Shown piece by piece: positions 41,289 to 50,301 of a stretch of DNA of 64,000 nucleotides. The DNA comes from Pulveribacter suum. Lineage in GTDB: Bacteria; Pseudomonadota; Gammaproteobacteria; Burkholderiales; Burkholderiaceae_C. Under the pieces are notes generated by a model, which saw only the letters and a program-made list of their open reading frames with translations, was not told where the DNA came from and did no database searches. The position numbers and the translations under genes are program-made. Location: contig NZ_CP027792.1 of assembly GCF_003013695.1 (NCBI RefSeq), forward strand, positions 558,001 to 622,000, given 5' to 3'. The first letter of the stretch is position 1, and each line of letters begins with the position of its first letter.

Positions 41289-42167
41289 ATGGGACAGAAA
41301 ATCCATCCTACCGGCTTCCGTCTGGCGGTCAGCCGCAACTGGGCCAGCCGCTGGTACGCGAGCAACCGTGACTTCGCCGGCATGCTGGCCGAAGACATCA
41401 AGGTGCGCGAGTTCCTGAAGGCCCGCCTGAAGAATGCCGCCGTCTCGCGCGTCATGATCGAGCGCCCCGCCAAGAACGCCCGCATCACCATCTACTCGGC
41501 CCGTCCGGGCGTGGTGATCGGCAAGAAGGGCGAGGACATCGAGAACCTGAAGAAGGAACTCGCCACCCGCCTGGGCGTGCCGGTCGCAGTGAACATCGAA
41601 GAAGTGCGCAAGCCGGAAATCGATGCCAAGCTGATCGCCGACTCGATCACCCAGCAGCTGGAAAAGCGCATCATGTTCCGCCGCGCCATGAAGCGCGCCA
41701 TGCAGAACGCGATGCGCCTGGGCGCCCAGGGCATCAAGATCATGTCCTCGGGTCGTCTGAACGGCATCGAAATCGCCCGCACCGAGTGGTACCGCGAAGG
41801 CCGCGTGCCGCTGCACACGCTGCGCGCCGATATCGACTACGGCACCTCCGAAGCCAAGACCACCTATGGTGTGATCGGCGTGAAGGTGTGGGTCTACAAG
41901 GGTGACACGCTCGGCCGCGGCGACCTGCCGGCTGTCGAGACGCCCCGTCCGGACGACGAGCGCCGCCCGCGTGGTCCGCGCCGCGATGGCCGCCGTGACG
42001 ACCGCCGTGATGGCGATCGCCGTGGTGGCGGTGGCCGCCGCCCGATGGGCACCAACGCCGCACCTGCCGATGGCAGCGACAAGCCGCAGGGCGCAGGTGC
42101 AGATTCCGTTAAGCGCGTAGCCAAGGCCGCGCCCGCTGCTGCAGCAGCGGACGGTAAAGGAGAATAA
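41289..42167 (+). CDS. rpsC: 30S ribosomal protein S3, with long C-terminal extension
   Basis: 292 residues against 233 in E. coli. KH domain with [18 protein letters not shown] and the S3 C-terminal domain are conserved up to about residue 215; the remaining 75 or so residues are a low-complexity Arg/Asp/Gly tail ([20 protein letters not shown]) then Ala-rich. S3 forms part of the mRNA entry helicase; an arginine-rich tail could contact RNA. Confidence 0.98.
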   Translation: MGQKIHPTGFRLAVSRNWASRWYASNRDFAGMLAEDIKVREFLKARLKNAAVSRVMIERPAKNARITIYSARPGVVIGKKGEDIENLKKELATRLGVPVAVNIEEVRKPEIDAKLIADSITQQLEKRIMFRRAMKRAMQNAMRLGAQGIKIMSSGRLNGIEIARTEWYREGRVPLHTLRADIDYGTSEAKTTYGVIGVKVWVYKGDTLGRGDLPAVETPRPDDERRPRGPRRDGRRDDRRDGDRRGGGGRRPMGTNAAPADGSDKPQGAGADSVKRVAKAAPAAAAADGKGE

Positions 42168-42169
42168 AC

Positions 42170-42586
42170 ATGCTGCAACCCGCACGCCGCAAGTTCCGCA
42201 AGGAACAAAAAGGCCGCAACACCGGCATTGCCACGCGTGGCAACTCGGTGGCCTTCGGTGATTTCGGCCTGAAGTGCACGGACCGCGGCCGCCTGACGGC
42301 CCGCCAGATCGAAGCCGCACGCCGTGCGATTTCCCGCCACGTCAAGCGTGGTGGCCGCATCTGGATCCGCGTGTTCCCGGACAAGCCGATCTCTACCAAG
42401 CCCGCAGAAGTGCGTATGGGCAACGGCAAGGGCAACCCCGAGTACTACGTGGCCGAAATCCAGCCTGGCAAGGTGGTGTTCGAGATCGTGGGAGTGCCCG
42501 AGGAGCTGGCACGCGAGGCGTTCCGCCTGGCTGCTGCCAAGCTGCCGCTGCGCACCACGTTCGTGGCCCGTCAGATTGGCGCTTGA
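42170..42586 (+). CDS. rplP: 50S ribosomal protein L16
   Basis: 138 residues, [20 protein letters not shown], start 2 nt after the rpsC stop. Contacts the A-site tRNA. Arg in [16 protein letters not shown], the site hydroxylated in E. coli, lies in the conserved loop. Confidence 0.99.
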   Translation: MLQPARRKFRKEQKGRNTGIATRGNSVAFGDFGLKCTDRGRLTARQIEAARRAISRHVKRGGRIWIRVFPDKPISTKPAEVRMGNGKGNPEYYVAEIQPGKVVFEIVGVPEELAREAFRLAAAKLPLRTTFVARQIGA

Positions 42587-42605
42587 GAAACACAAGAGGA
42601 TCAAT

Positions 42606-42812
42606 ATGACGAATGCTGCTGAACTGCGCCAAAAGGACGAGGCCGGTCTGAAGGACGAAATCAAGTCGCTGCAGAAGGCCCATTTCGGCCTGCGCATGCA
42701 AAAGGCCACGCAACAGCTGGGCAACACGACCCTGCTGAAGTCCACGCGCCGCGACATCGCGCGCGCCAAGACCATCCTTGCCCAAAAGCAAGCCGCCACC
42801 GTGAAGGCCTAA
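42606..42812 (+). CDS. rpmC: 50S ribosomal protein L29
   Basis: 68 residues from ATG 42606 ([15 protein letters not shown]) after AAGAGGATCA. Two-helix protein at the tunnel exit, beside L23. Confidence 0.97.
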   Translation: MTNAAELRQKDEAGLKDEIKSLQKAHFGLRMQKATQQLGNTTLLKSTRRDIARAKTILAQKQAATVKA

Positions 42813-42821
42813 GGAGCGAAC

Positions 42822-43091
42822 ATGACGGAAGCCAAAACATCCCTCAAGCGCAGCCTGGTCGGCAAGGTGGTGAGCGACAAGCGAGCCAAGACCATCACCG
42901 TGATGGTCGAGCGCCGCGTCAAGCACCCCATCTACGACAAGATCGTGATCAAGTCGAGCAAGTACCACGCGCACGACGAAAACGGTGACTACAAGATGGG
43001 CGATACCGTGGAAATCACGGAAAGCCGCCCGCTGTCCAAGACCAAGAACTGGGTGGCTACCCGCCTGGTGCAAAAGGCCGGTCTGGTCTAA
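42822..43091 (+). CDS. rpsQ: 30S ribosomal protein S17
   Basis: 89 residues; [19 protein letters not shown] and [15 protein letters not shown] are typical. Last gene of this S10 block; a terminator follows directly where rplN of the spc operon would be expected. Confidence 0.99.
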   Translation: MTEAKTSLKRSLVGKVVSDKRAKTITVMVERRVKHPIYDKIVIKSSKYHAHDENGDYKMGDTVEITESRPLSKTKNWVATRLVQKAGLV

Positions 43092-43126
43092 GCCCTTGCG
43101 GCTCACGCCGCAGCGCTGCTGAAGGA

Positions 43127-43156
43127 AACGACCCACAATCGTGGGTCGTTTTTTTT
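43127..43156 (+). terminator. Terminator closing the S10 operon
   Basis: Perfect 10-bp stem AACGACCCAC / GTGGGTCGTT, AATC loop, then eight T residues. It separates rpsQ from the peroxiredoxin gene. Confidence 0.96.
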
Positions 43157-43181
43157 CGTCCCTACTTTTCAGGAGATTCGC

Positions 43182-43691
43182 ATGATCAAGATCGGTGACG
43201 CGCTGCCCGCAGCCACGTTGATGGAATACCAGCACGCCGAGGACGGCACCTGCGCCACCAGCGGCCCGCAGCCCGTGAACGTGCAGGAGGCAGCGGCCGG
43301 CAAGACCATCGCACTGTTCGCCGTGCCGGGCGCCTTCACGCCCACCTGCTCGGCGCAGCACGTGCCCGGCTTTGTGGAACACGCTGATCAGCTCAAGGCC
43401 GCCGGGGTGGACGAGATCTGGTGCCTGTCGGTCAACGACGCCTTTGTCATGGGCGCCTGGGCCAAGGACCAGAAGACCGGTGGCAAGGTGCGCATGCTGG
43501 CCGACGGCGACGCCGCCTTTGCCAAGGCCACCGGGCTGACGCTGGACCTGAACGGCAAGGGCCTGGGCCTGCGCAGCAACCGCTACTCCATGCTGGTCAG
43601 AGACGGCAAGGTGGCGCAGCTCAACATCGAGGCGCCGGGCAAGTTCGAGGTCAGCGACGCGGCAACCCTGCTGGGCCAGGCCCGGGGCTGA
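43182..43691 (+). CDS. Peroxiredoxin (Prx5-type)
   Basis: 169 residues. The peroxidatic cysteine is C56 in FAVPGAFTPTCSAQHVPGF; the Prx5 spacing and RYSMLVRDGKVAQLNIE segment match. Reduces hydrogen peroxide and organic peroxides using thioredoxin or glutathione. C81 is the only other likely reactive cysteine besides C24. Single gene between the S10 terminator and its own terminator. Confidence 0.95.
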   Translation: MIKIGDALPAATLMEYQHAEDGTCATSGPQPVNVQEAAAGKTIALFAVPGAFTPTCSAQHVPGFVEHADQLKAAGVDEIWCLSVNDAFVMGAWAKDQKTGGKVRMLADGDAAFAKATGLTLDLNGKGLGLRSNRYSMLVRDGKVAQLNIEAPGKFEVSDAATLLGQARG

Positions 43692-43732
43692 GACGGGCCG
43701 CGCTTGCTGCACGCGGGGGCGGGTGACAGAAG

Positions 43733-43766
43733 ACGCCGCGCGGATCGCAAGGTCCGTGCGGCGTTT
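43733..43766 (+). terminator. Probable terminator of the peroxiredoxin gene
   Basis: Stem ACGCCGCGCGGA / TCCGTGCGGCGT with one G-T wobble, 8-nt loop, short TTT tail. Confidence 0.6.
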
Positions 43767-43772
43767 GCTCAT

Positions 43773-43825
43773 GTATTAATAGCTGCCCGCGCTTGCCTGG
43801 CGGGCGCTGGAGGCCAAAAAGGCTT
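43773..43825 (+). repeat. Dispersed palindromic repeat, copy 10
   Basis: TATTAATAGCTGCCCGCGCT, TGCCTGGCGGGCGCTGGAGG, CCAAAAAGGCTT. Between the convergent peroxiredoxin and acetyltransferase genes. Confidence 0.8.
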
Positions 43826-43832
43826 GAATCTT

Positions 43833-44360
43833 CTAGAAGATGTCGGCCTTGAGATAGTGCGCTCCGGGAACAGGGTTGTGGTAGTAGGGCGGGATTTCCT
43901 CGAAGCCCAGCTCGGCGTACAGGGCGCGCGCCGACTCCATGCCGTCCAGCGTGTCCAGCAGCACGCTGGCGTAGCCGGCGCGGCGGGCTGCGTCCAGCGT
44001 GGCCTCGGCCAGCTGGCGGCCCAGGCCGAAGCCGCGGAAAGCCTTGCGCACGTACAGGCGCTTCATCTCGCAGGCGTTGGCGTAGTCGGCGGCGTCCAGC
44101 GGCCGCAGCGCGCAGCAGCCGGCCAGCGCGCCGTCCACCAGGGCCAGCAGGATGCAGCCGCGCGGCGGCGCGTAGTCGCCAGGCAGCGCAGCCAGCTCGG
44201 CCGTGAAATTCTGGAAGGACAGGTCGATGGCCAGGCTGTCCGCGTACTCCTGGAACAGCTCGCGCACGGGTGCCATCTCGTGCGCTTCGGTCGGGTAGAG
44301 CAGGGCGATGGAGGGCGACGGGTCCAGCGCGCGGTGCGCATCCTCTGTAGCGGGTCTCAT
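43833..44360 (-). CDS. GNAT-family N-acetyltransferase
   Basis: 175 residues from ATG 44360 (MRPATEDAHRALD). Acetyl-CoA loop GFGLGRQLAEATLDAARRAG preceded by the beta4 strand MKRLYVRKAFR, and the C-terminal ARALYAELGFEEIPPYYHNP, a form seen in acetyltransferases of amino-acid-like substrates. Substrate unknown. Confidence 0.9.
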   Translation of the reverse strand: MRPATEDAHRALDPSPSIALLYPTEAHEMAPVRELFQEYADSLAIDLSFQNFTAELAALPGDYAPPRGCILLALVDGALAGCCALRPLDAADYANACEMKRLYVRKAFRGFGLGRQLAEATLDAARRAGYASVLLDTLDGMESARALYAELGFEEIPPYYHNPVPGAHYLKADIF

Positions 44361-44636
44361 GGGAGCAGTGTATCGGGCGCCAAAACCTGCCGGTGCCCAG
44401 CTGCGGCAGCCACCAGGCCGGCGGCGCGCACGGCGCCAGCGCCACCAGCAGCGCACCGGCCGACGGCGCCCTGGGCGGCGCGCGCCGCGCGGGCAGGTGC
44501 CGTGGTCATCCCCACACCGGCCGCGCGGCCCAGGCCGTACCCGCCCGGGCCAAGCCCCAGGTGCGGCCGAGGGGCCGACGTCTGCCGAGCACGCCGAGAA
44601 ACGGGAGGCTAAAGCGCCCCAGCTGCGCGCCGCTGC

Positions 44637-45140
44637 TCAGGCCTCGGCCAGCAGCCGCTCGATCAGCCGGTGCAGCTCGGGAAAATCCGGCGCGCCCACG
44701 TAGCTTTTCACGATTTCGCCGCGCTTGTTGACGATGAAGGTGGTGGGGGTGAGCTTGATGTCGCCCCAGGCCTTGGCCACGGCGCCGGTGTTGTCGATGG
44801 CGACCTTGAAGGGCAGCTTGCGCGACTCGGTGAAATTCACCACGTAGCTGGGCGGGTCGTAGCTCATGGCCACGGCCAGGGTCTCGAAGCCGCGGCCCTT
44901 GTACTTGTCGTAGGTGGCGACGATGTCGGGCATCTCGGCCACGCAGGTGGTGCAGCTGGTGGCCCAGAAGTTCACCAGGGTGACCTTGCCGCGCAGGTCC
45001 TGCGTGGTCTGCTGGCTGCCGTCCAGCAGCACGAAGGTGGATTGCGGCGCCTGGTGCACGTTGGAGTTCAACACCACCGCCGTGCCCACGGCCGCAGCCA
45101 CCACCAGCGCCCCTGCCACCAGCCAGTTTTTCATCTTCAT
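44637..45140 (-). CDS. TlpA/ResA-type thioredoxin-fold protein, membrane-anchored
   Basis: 167 residues from ATG 45140, with GGAGAG upstream. One N-terminal hydrophobic anchor (about 5-23), then a periplasmic thioredoxin domain with the redox motif C63-T-T-C66 in FWATSCTTCVAEMP and the cis-proline loop LTPTTFIVNKRG. Likely reduces disulfides in periplasmic proteins or apocytochromes. No cytochrome-maturation genes are adjacent. Confidence 0.9.
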   Translation of the reverse strand: MKMKNWLVAGALVVAAAVGTAVVLNSNVHQAPQSTFVLLDGSQQTTQDLRGKVTLVNFWATSCTTCVAEMPDIVATYDKYKGRGFETLAVAMSYDPPSYVVNFTESRKLPFKVAIDNTGAVAKAWGDIKLTPTTFIVNKRGEIVKSYVGAPDFPELHRLIERLLAEA

Positions 45141-45278
45141 CGCTTCGCTCTCCGCAGCCGCCGTTGTCGCACCGGCGATTGTGCCGCAGGCACCCAACCC
45201 CGCTGGCTGTAAGACCGGCCGCGCTCCGCGCGGTTCCCGGCCGCCCGGGGCGCGCTGGCGATAATGCGCGATCAAGCC

Positions 45279-45683
45279 ATGACTACGCGCCTACTCATCA
45301 TCGCCCACGAGCCGCTGGCCCACGCCCTGCGGGAATGCGCACTGCACGTGTTCCCCGACTGCGCGAGCGACCTGCAGGCGCTGGACGTGCCGCCCGACGA
45401 GCCGCCCGAGGCCACGCTGCTGGCCGCGCGCGCCCTGCGGGCCACGCAGCACGGCGCGCCGCTGCTGGTGATGACCGACGTGGTCGGCGCCACGCCGGCC
45501 AACGTGGCGCGGTGCCTGGTGGACGACGTGCACTCGCGCCTGGTGGCCGGCGTCAATTTGCCGATGCTGCTGCGCGCCCTCAGCTACCGCGCCGAGCCGC
45601 TGGAGGCGCTGGCCGCGCGCGCGCTGGCCGGCGGCGCGCAGGGCGTGGTGCAGATCGCTGCCGCCGAGGCGGCCCAGCGCTGA
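45279..45683 (+). CDS. PTS EIIA component (mannose/fructose-type)
   Basis: 134 residues from ATG 45279 (MTTRLLIIAHEPLAHAL); H10 is the phosphorylation site. The LLVMTDVVGATPANVA segment is typical of EIIA-Man. With HPr and EI next to it and no EIIB/EIIC, it fits a regulatory phosphorelay rather than sugar transport. An ATG five codons upstream (45264) is possible. Confidence 0.92.
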   Translation: MTTRLLIIAHEPLAHALRECALHVFPDCASDLQALDVPPDEPPEATLLAARALRATQHGAPLLVMTDVVGATPANVARCLVDDVHSRLVAGVNLPMLLRALSYRAEPLEALAARALAGGAQGVVQIAAAEAAQR

Positions 45684-45711
45684 GTTTCGCTTTCCCCATC
45701 CTGGCCAATCC

Positions 45712-45981
45712 ATGATTCAACAGTCCATCACCATCAGCAACAAGCTGGGCTTGCATGCACGCGCCTCGGCCAAGCTCACCAAGCTGGCCGGCAGCTTTGC
45801 CTGCAACGTTTTTCTGAGCCGGGGCGAGCGCCGCGTGAACGCCAAGAGCATCATGGGCGTGATGATGCTGGCCGCCGGGCGGGGCGCGCAGGTGGAGATC
45901 GAGACCGACGGCAGCGACGAGCAGCAGGCCATGCAGGCCCTGCTGGAGTTGATCAACGGCAAGTTCGGCGAGGGCGAATAG
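45712..45981 (+). CDS. ptsH: Phosphocarrier protein HPr
   Basis: 89 residues. H15 (KLGLHARASAKL) is the phosphorylation site for EI; S46 (NAKSIMGVMML) is the residue that HPr kinase would phosphorylate. Second gene of the EIIA-HPr-EI set, 28 nt after EIIA. Confidence 0.97.
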   Translation: MIQQSITISNKLGLHARASAKLTKLAGSFACNVFLSRGERRVNAKSIMGVMMLAAGRGAQVEIETDGSDEQQAMQALLELINGKFGEGE

Positions 45982-46012
45982 CGGACACAGCACACGGCAC
46001 GAGGCCCAGCAC

Positions 46013-47764
46013 ATGACGTTTTCCATTCACGGACTGGCCGTCACCCGCGGCATCGCCATCGGGCGCGCCGTGCTGGCCGCGGCCAGCCGCATGGAGGTCG
46101 TGCACTACTTCATCGACGCGGACCAGATCGAGGCCGAGCTGGCCCGCGCCCGGCGCGCCCGCGACGCCGTGATCCAGGAACTGCAGCGCCTGCAGGCCGA
46201 CATGCCGGCCGACGCCCCGCAGGAGCTGGCCGCGCTCTTGGACGTACACATCCTGCTGCTGCAGGACGACGCGCTGGTGGGCGGCGTGCGCCACTGGGTC
46301 ACCGAGCGCCTGTACAACGCCGAGTGGGCGCTGACCACGCAGCTGGAAGTGCTCAGCCGCCAGTTCGACGAGATGGAGGATGACTACCTGCGCGAGCGCA
46401 AGGCCGACCTGGAGCAGGTGGTCGAGCGCATCCTGCGCCACCTGCGCGGTGCGCACGTGGATGGGCCGGCGCGCCTGGCCGCCGCGGCCGGGGGCGGCAG
46501 CACCACACCGCTGGTGCTGGTGGCCTATGACCTGTCGCCGGCCGACATGCTGCAGTTCAAGCAAAGCGTGTTCGCCGGCTTCGCGACCGGCGTGGGCGGC
46601 AAGACCAGCCACACCGCCATCGTGGCGCGCAGCATGGACATCCCGGCCGTGGTGGGCGCGCGCGGGGTCAGCCAGCTGGTGCGCCAGGACGACTGGGTCA
46701 TCATCGACGGCGACGCCGGCGTGGTCATCGTGGACCCTTCGCCCATCGTGCTGGACGAGTACCGCTTTCGCCAGCGTCAGGTGCTGCTGGAGCGCGAGCG
46801 CCTGGCGCGGCTGCGCCACACGCCGTCCATCACGCTGGATGGCCAGCCGGTGGAGCTGCTGGCCAACATCGAGCAGCCCCAGGACGCGGCCGCCGCGCTG
46901 CGCGCCGGCGCCACGGGCGTGGGGCTGTTTCGCACCGAATTCCTGTTCATGGACCGCGGCGGGCGCCTGCCCGGCGAGGAGGCCCAGTACCAGGCCTACC
47001 GCGACGCCGTGCAGGGCATGCAGGGCCTGCCGGTGACCATCCGCACGGTGGACGTGGGCGCCGACAAGCCGCTGGACAAGTCGCACCGCGACAGCTCGCT
47101 CAACCCGGCGCTGGGCCTGCGCGCCATCCGCTGGAGCCTGGCCGACCCGGCCATGTTCCGCACCCAGCTGCGCGCCATCTTGCGCGCGGCCGTGCATGGC
47201 AGGGTGCGGCTGCTGTTTCCGATGCTGGCGCATTTGCCCCAGATCCGCCAGACGCTGGCCCAGGTGCAGCTGGCGCGCGCCGAGCTGGACGCGCGCGGCG
47301 CGGCCCACGGGCCGGTGCAGCTGGGCGCCATGATCGAGGTGCCGGCCGCGGCGCTGATGGTGCGCCAGTTCCTGGCGCATTTCGATTTCCTGTCCATCGG
47401 CACCAACGACCTGATCCAGTACGCCCTGGCCATCGACCGGGCCGACGAGGCCGTCGCCTCGCTGTACGACCCGCTGCACCCGGCCGTGCTGCGCCTGGTG
47501 GCCGATGTGATTGCCGCCGGCGCGCGCGCCGGCAAGCCGGTCAGCGTGTGCGGCGAGATGGCCGGCGACGTGGCCATGACGCGGCTGCTGCTGGGCCTGG
47601 GGCTGCGCAGCTTCTCCATGCACCCGGCGCAGGTGCTGGCTGTCAAGCAGGAGGTGCTGCGCGCCGACGCGCGCCAGCTCGCCGGCTGGGCCGCCCAGGT
47701 GCTGCAGGCCGACGAGCCCGCCGCCCTAATGGATGCGCCACACGCGCAGTCACATCAATTTTGA
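46013..47764 (+). CDS. ptsI: Phosphoenolpyruvate-protein phosphotransferase (enzyme I)
   Basis: 583 residues. Phosphohistidine H200 in GVGGKTSHTAIVARSMDIPA, PEP-binding segments GVGLFRTEFLFMDR and the C-terminal FLSIGTNDLIQYALAIDR, with active-site Cys in VSVCGEMAGD. Starts the phosphorelay PEP to EI to HPr to EIIA. The last residues (HAQSHQF) and the TGA stop lie inside a dispersed repeat, so the native C-terminus may have been altered by its insertion. Confidence 0.96.
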   Translation: MTFSIHGLAVTRGIAIGRAVLAAASRMEVVHYFIDADQIEAELARARRARDAVIQELQRLQADMPADAPQELAALLDVHILLLQDDALVGGVRHWVTERLYNAEWALTTQLEVLSRQFDEMEDDYLRERKADLEQVVERILRHLRGAHVDGPARLAAAAGGGSTTPLVLVAYDLSPADMLQFKQSVFAGFATGVGGKTSHTAIVARSMDIPAVVGARGVSQLVRQDDWVIIDGDAGVVIVDPSPIVLDEYRFRQRQVLLERERLARLRHTPSITLDGQPVELLANIEQPQDAAAALRAGATGVGLFRTEFLFMDRGGRLPGEEAQYQAYRDAVQGMQGLPVTIRTVDVGADKPLDKSHRDSSLNPALGLRAIRWSLADPAMFRTQLRAILRAAVHGRVRLLFPMLAHLPQIRQTLAQVQLARAELDARGAAHGPVQLGAMIEVPAAALMVRQFLAHFDFLSIGTNDLIQYALAIDRADEAVASLYDPLHPAVLRLVADVIAAGARAGKPVSVCGEMAGDVAMTRLLLGLGLRSFSMHPAQVLAVKQEVLRADARQLAGWAAQVLQADEPAALMDAPHAQSHQF

Positions 47765-47808
47765 TAGCTGCCGGCGCTTGACTGGCGGGCGTTTGAGCCG
47801 GTTTTTAC
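47758..47808 (+). repeat. Dispersed palindromic repeat, copy 11, carrying the ptsI stop codon
   Basis: ATTTTGATAGCTGCCGGCGC, TTGACTGGCGGGCGTTTGAG, CCGGTTTTTACC. TGA at 47762-47764 ends ptsI; TAG follows in frame. Confidence 0.85.
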
Positions 47809-47874
47809 CTAAAACCCAAACCGGGGAGTGAGCAGGGGCAAACCCCGTCCGCAGGCCACTGGCGGGGCGCCGCA

Positions 47875-47880
47875 TACAAT
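47875..47880 (+). promoter_or_regulatory. Candidate -10 (TACAAT) for yajC-secDF
   Basis: GCATACAATGCC is a 5/6 match in GC-rich DNA, about 80 nt before yajC. No recognisable -35. Confidence 0.4.
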
Positions 47881-47961
47881 GCCCGGCTGTCTGCTTGCCG
47901 GCCCTGGTGCCCGCGCACAGCCACTTTCTCATTTTTCCTGCCGATTTCCGGAGCCTGCCCC

Positions 47962-48294
47962 GTGCTGATTTCTTCCGCCTTTGCACAGACCGCCCCTGCC
48001 GCTGCCGCCGAGGGCGGCATGATGGCCTCGCTCACCGGCATGCTGCCGCTGGTGCTGATGTTCGTGGTGCTGTACTTCATCATGATCCGCCCCCAGATGA
48101 AGCGCCAAAAGGAGCACAAGGCCATGATCGAGGCCCTGTCCAAGGGCGACGAGGTGGTCACCTCCGGCGGCCTGCTGGGCCGCGTCACGCGCCTGGGCGA
48201 AGGCTCGCTGCACGTGGAGATCGCCAACGGCGTCGAAGTGCAGGTGCAGCGCAGCGCCGTGACCCAGGTCCTGCCCAAGGGCACGGTCAAGTAA
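47962..48294 (+). CDS. yajC: Sec translocon accessory protein YajC
   Basis: 110 residues. The start is GTG at 47962, with CCGGAG nine bases upstream; the product begins MLISSAFAQ. One membrane segment (LPLVLMFVVLYFIMIRPQMK) and the conserved cytoplasmic KGDEVVTSGGLLGRV. Partner of SecDF in protein export. Next gene is secD after 94 nt. Confidence 0.95.
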   Translation: MLISSAFAQTAPAAAAEGGMMASLTGMLPLVLMFVVLYFIMIRPQMKRQKEHKAMIEALSKGDEVVTSGGLLGRVTRLGEGSLHVEIANGVEVQVQRSAVTQVLPKGTVK

Positions 48295-48388
48295 CCACCA
48301 CGCTGGCTGAATGCATTGAAGCCATTGCGACGGGGCGTGCCGACCAAGGCCCGCCCCGTCATCCGTTTGTGAGACGAAGAGCGCGATC

Positions 48389-50290
48389 ATGAACCGTTAT
48401 CCGGTCTGGAAGTACGCGATCCTGGGGATCGCGTTGCTCGTTGGGTTTCTCTATACCCTGCCCAACTTTTTTGGCGAGGCCCCTGCGGTGCAGGTCTCCT
48501 CGGCCAAGGCCACCATCAAGGTGGACCCTGCCCTGCAAGAGCGCGTGCAGCAGGTGCTGGCGGCCGCGGGCGTGGCCTCCGACTCCATCGTGCTGGAGGG
48601 CACGTCGGTGCGCGCGCGCTTTGATACGCCCGATACCCAGCTCAAGGCCAAGGACGCGCTGGAAAAGGCGCTGATCCCCGACGCCAGCGACCCGTCCTAT
48701 ATCGTCGCCCTGAACCTGGTCTCGCGTTCGCCCGACTGGCTGACAGCGCTGCACGCGCGCCCCATGTACCTGGGCCTGGACCTGCGCGGCGGCGTGCACT
48801 TCATGCTGCAGGTGGACATGCAGGCGGCGCTGACCAAGAAGGCCGAGTCGCTGGCCGGCGACCTGCGCAGCAGCCTGCGCGAGAAGAGCGTGCGCCACGG
48901 CGGCGTCACCCGCGAAGGCCAGACGGTGCAGGTGCGCCTGCGCGACGAGGCCCAGCTGACGGCCGCGCGCAACCTGATCGCCGACCAGTTCGCCGACCTG
49001 CAGGCCACCACTGCCGCCGATGGCGATACCACGGTGCTCACCGCCAGCATCAAGCCCGAGGCCCTGCGCCGCGTGCAGGAGCAGGCGCTCAAGCAGAACA
49101 TCACCACGCTGCACAACCGCATCAACGAGCTGGGCGTGGCCGAGCCGGTCATCCAGCAGCAGGGCCTGGATCGCATCGTGGTGCAGCTGCCCGGGGTGCA
49201 GGACACGGCCAAGGCCAAGGACATCCTGGGCCGCACGGCCACGCTGGAAGTGCGCATGGTCGATGAAGGCACCGAAGCGCGCGCGGCCGAGGCCGGCAGC
49301 GGCCCCGTGCCCTTTGGCGACGAGAAATACCTGGACCGCAACGGCCAGGCCGTGATCGTCAAGAAGCAGGTGGTGCTCACGGGCGAGAACCTGACCGATG
49401 CCCAGCCGGGCTTTGACAGCCAGACGCAGGAGCCCACCGTGAACCTGACGCTGGACGCCAAGGGCTCGCGCGTGTTCAAGGACGTGACGCGCGAGAGCGT
49501 CGGCAAGCGCATGGCGATCATCTTGTTCGAAAAGGGCAAGGGCGAGGTGGTGACGGCCCCGGTGATCAGGAGCGAGATCGGCGGCGGGCGGGTGCAGATC
49601 TCCGGGCGCATGACCACTGCAGAGGCCGCCGACACGGCGCTCTTGCTGCGCGCAGGCTCGCTGGCCGCGCCGATGGAGATCATCGAGGAATACACCATCG
49701 GCCCCAGCCTGGGCGCCGACAACATCGCCCGCGGCGTGCACAGCGTGGTCTGGGGCATGGTGGCCATCGCGGCGTTCATGTGCGTGTACTACATGCTGTT
49801 TGGCGTGTTCTCCACCATCGCACTGTCGGTGAACGTGCTGATGCTGGTGGCCATCTTGTCCATGCTGCAGGCCACGCTGACCCTGCCCGGCATTGCCGCC
49901 ATGGCGCTGGCATTGGGCGTGGCCATCGACTCCAACGTGCTGATCAACGAACGCATCCGCGAGGAGCTGCGCGCCGGCGTCGCTCCGCAGGCGGCGATCG
50001 CCACCGGCTATGAGCGCGCCTGGGCCACCATTCTGGACTCCAACGTGACCACGCTGATTGCCGGCCTGGCCCTGCTGGCCTTCGGCACCGGCCCGGTGCG
50101 CGGCTTTGCCGTGGTGCACACCATCGGCATCCTGACCAGCATGTTCTCGGCCGTGTTCTTCTCGCGCGGTCTGGTCAACCTCTGGTATGGCCGCAAGAAG
50201 AAACTCAAGAGCGTCTCCATCGGCCAGGTCTGGAAGCCCGAGGACACCTCGCAGCTGCGCTCCGTGGCCGGCCGCGCCAGCAACGACTAA
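48389..50290 (+). CDS. secD: Protein translocase subunit SecD
   Basis: 633 residues. An N-terminal membrane segment, large periplasmic P1 domain, then five membrane segments of the RND type (conserved GLDLRGGVHFMLQVD; NIARGVHSVVWGMVAIAAF; ALGVAIDSNVLINERIREEL). Uses the proton gradient to pull proteins out of SecYEG on the periplasmic side. Operon yajC-secD-secF, 11 nt before secF. Confidence 0.97.
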   Translation: MNRYPVWKYAILGIALLVGFLYTLPNFFGEAPAVQVSSAKATIKVDPALQERVQQVLAAAGVASDSIVLEGTSVRARFDTPDTQLKAKDALEKALIPDASDPSYIVALNLVSRSPDWLTALHARPMYLGLDLRGGVHFMLQVDMQAALTKKAESLAGDLRSSLREKSVRHGGVTREGQTVQVRLRDEAQLTAARNLIADQFADLQATTAADGDTTVLTASIKPEALRRVQEQALKQNITTLHNRINELGVAEPVIQQQGLDRIVVQLPGVQDTAKAKDILGRTATLEVRMVDEGTEARAAEAGSGPVPFGDEKYLDRNGQAVIVKKQVVLTGENLTDAQPGFDSQTQEPTVNLTLDAKGSRVFKDVTRESVGKRMAIILFEKGKGEVVTAPVIRSEIGGGRVQISGRMTTAEAADTALLLRAGSLAAPMEIIEEYTIGPSLGADNIARGVHSVVWGMVAIAAFMCVYYMLFGVFSTIALSVNVLMLVAILSMLQATLTLPGIAAMALALGVAIDSNVLINERIREELRAGVAPQAAIATGYERAWATILDSNVTTLIAGLALLAFGTGPVRGFAVVHTIGILTSMFSAVFFSRGLVNLWYGRKKKLKSVSIGQVWKPEDTSQLRSVAGRASND

Positions 50291-50301
50291 AGGGAAGGAT
50301 C

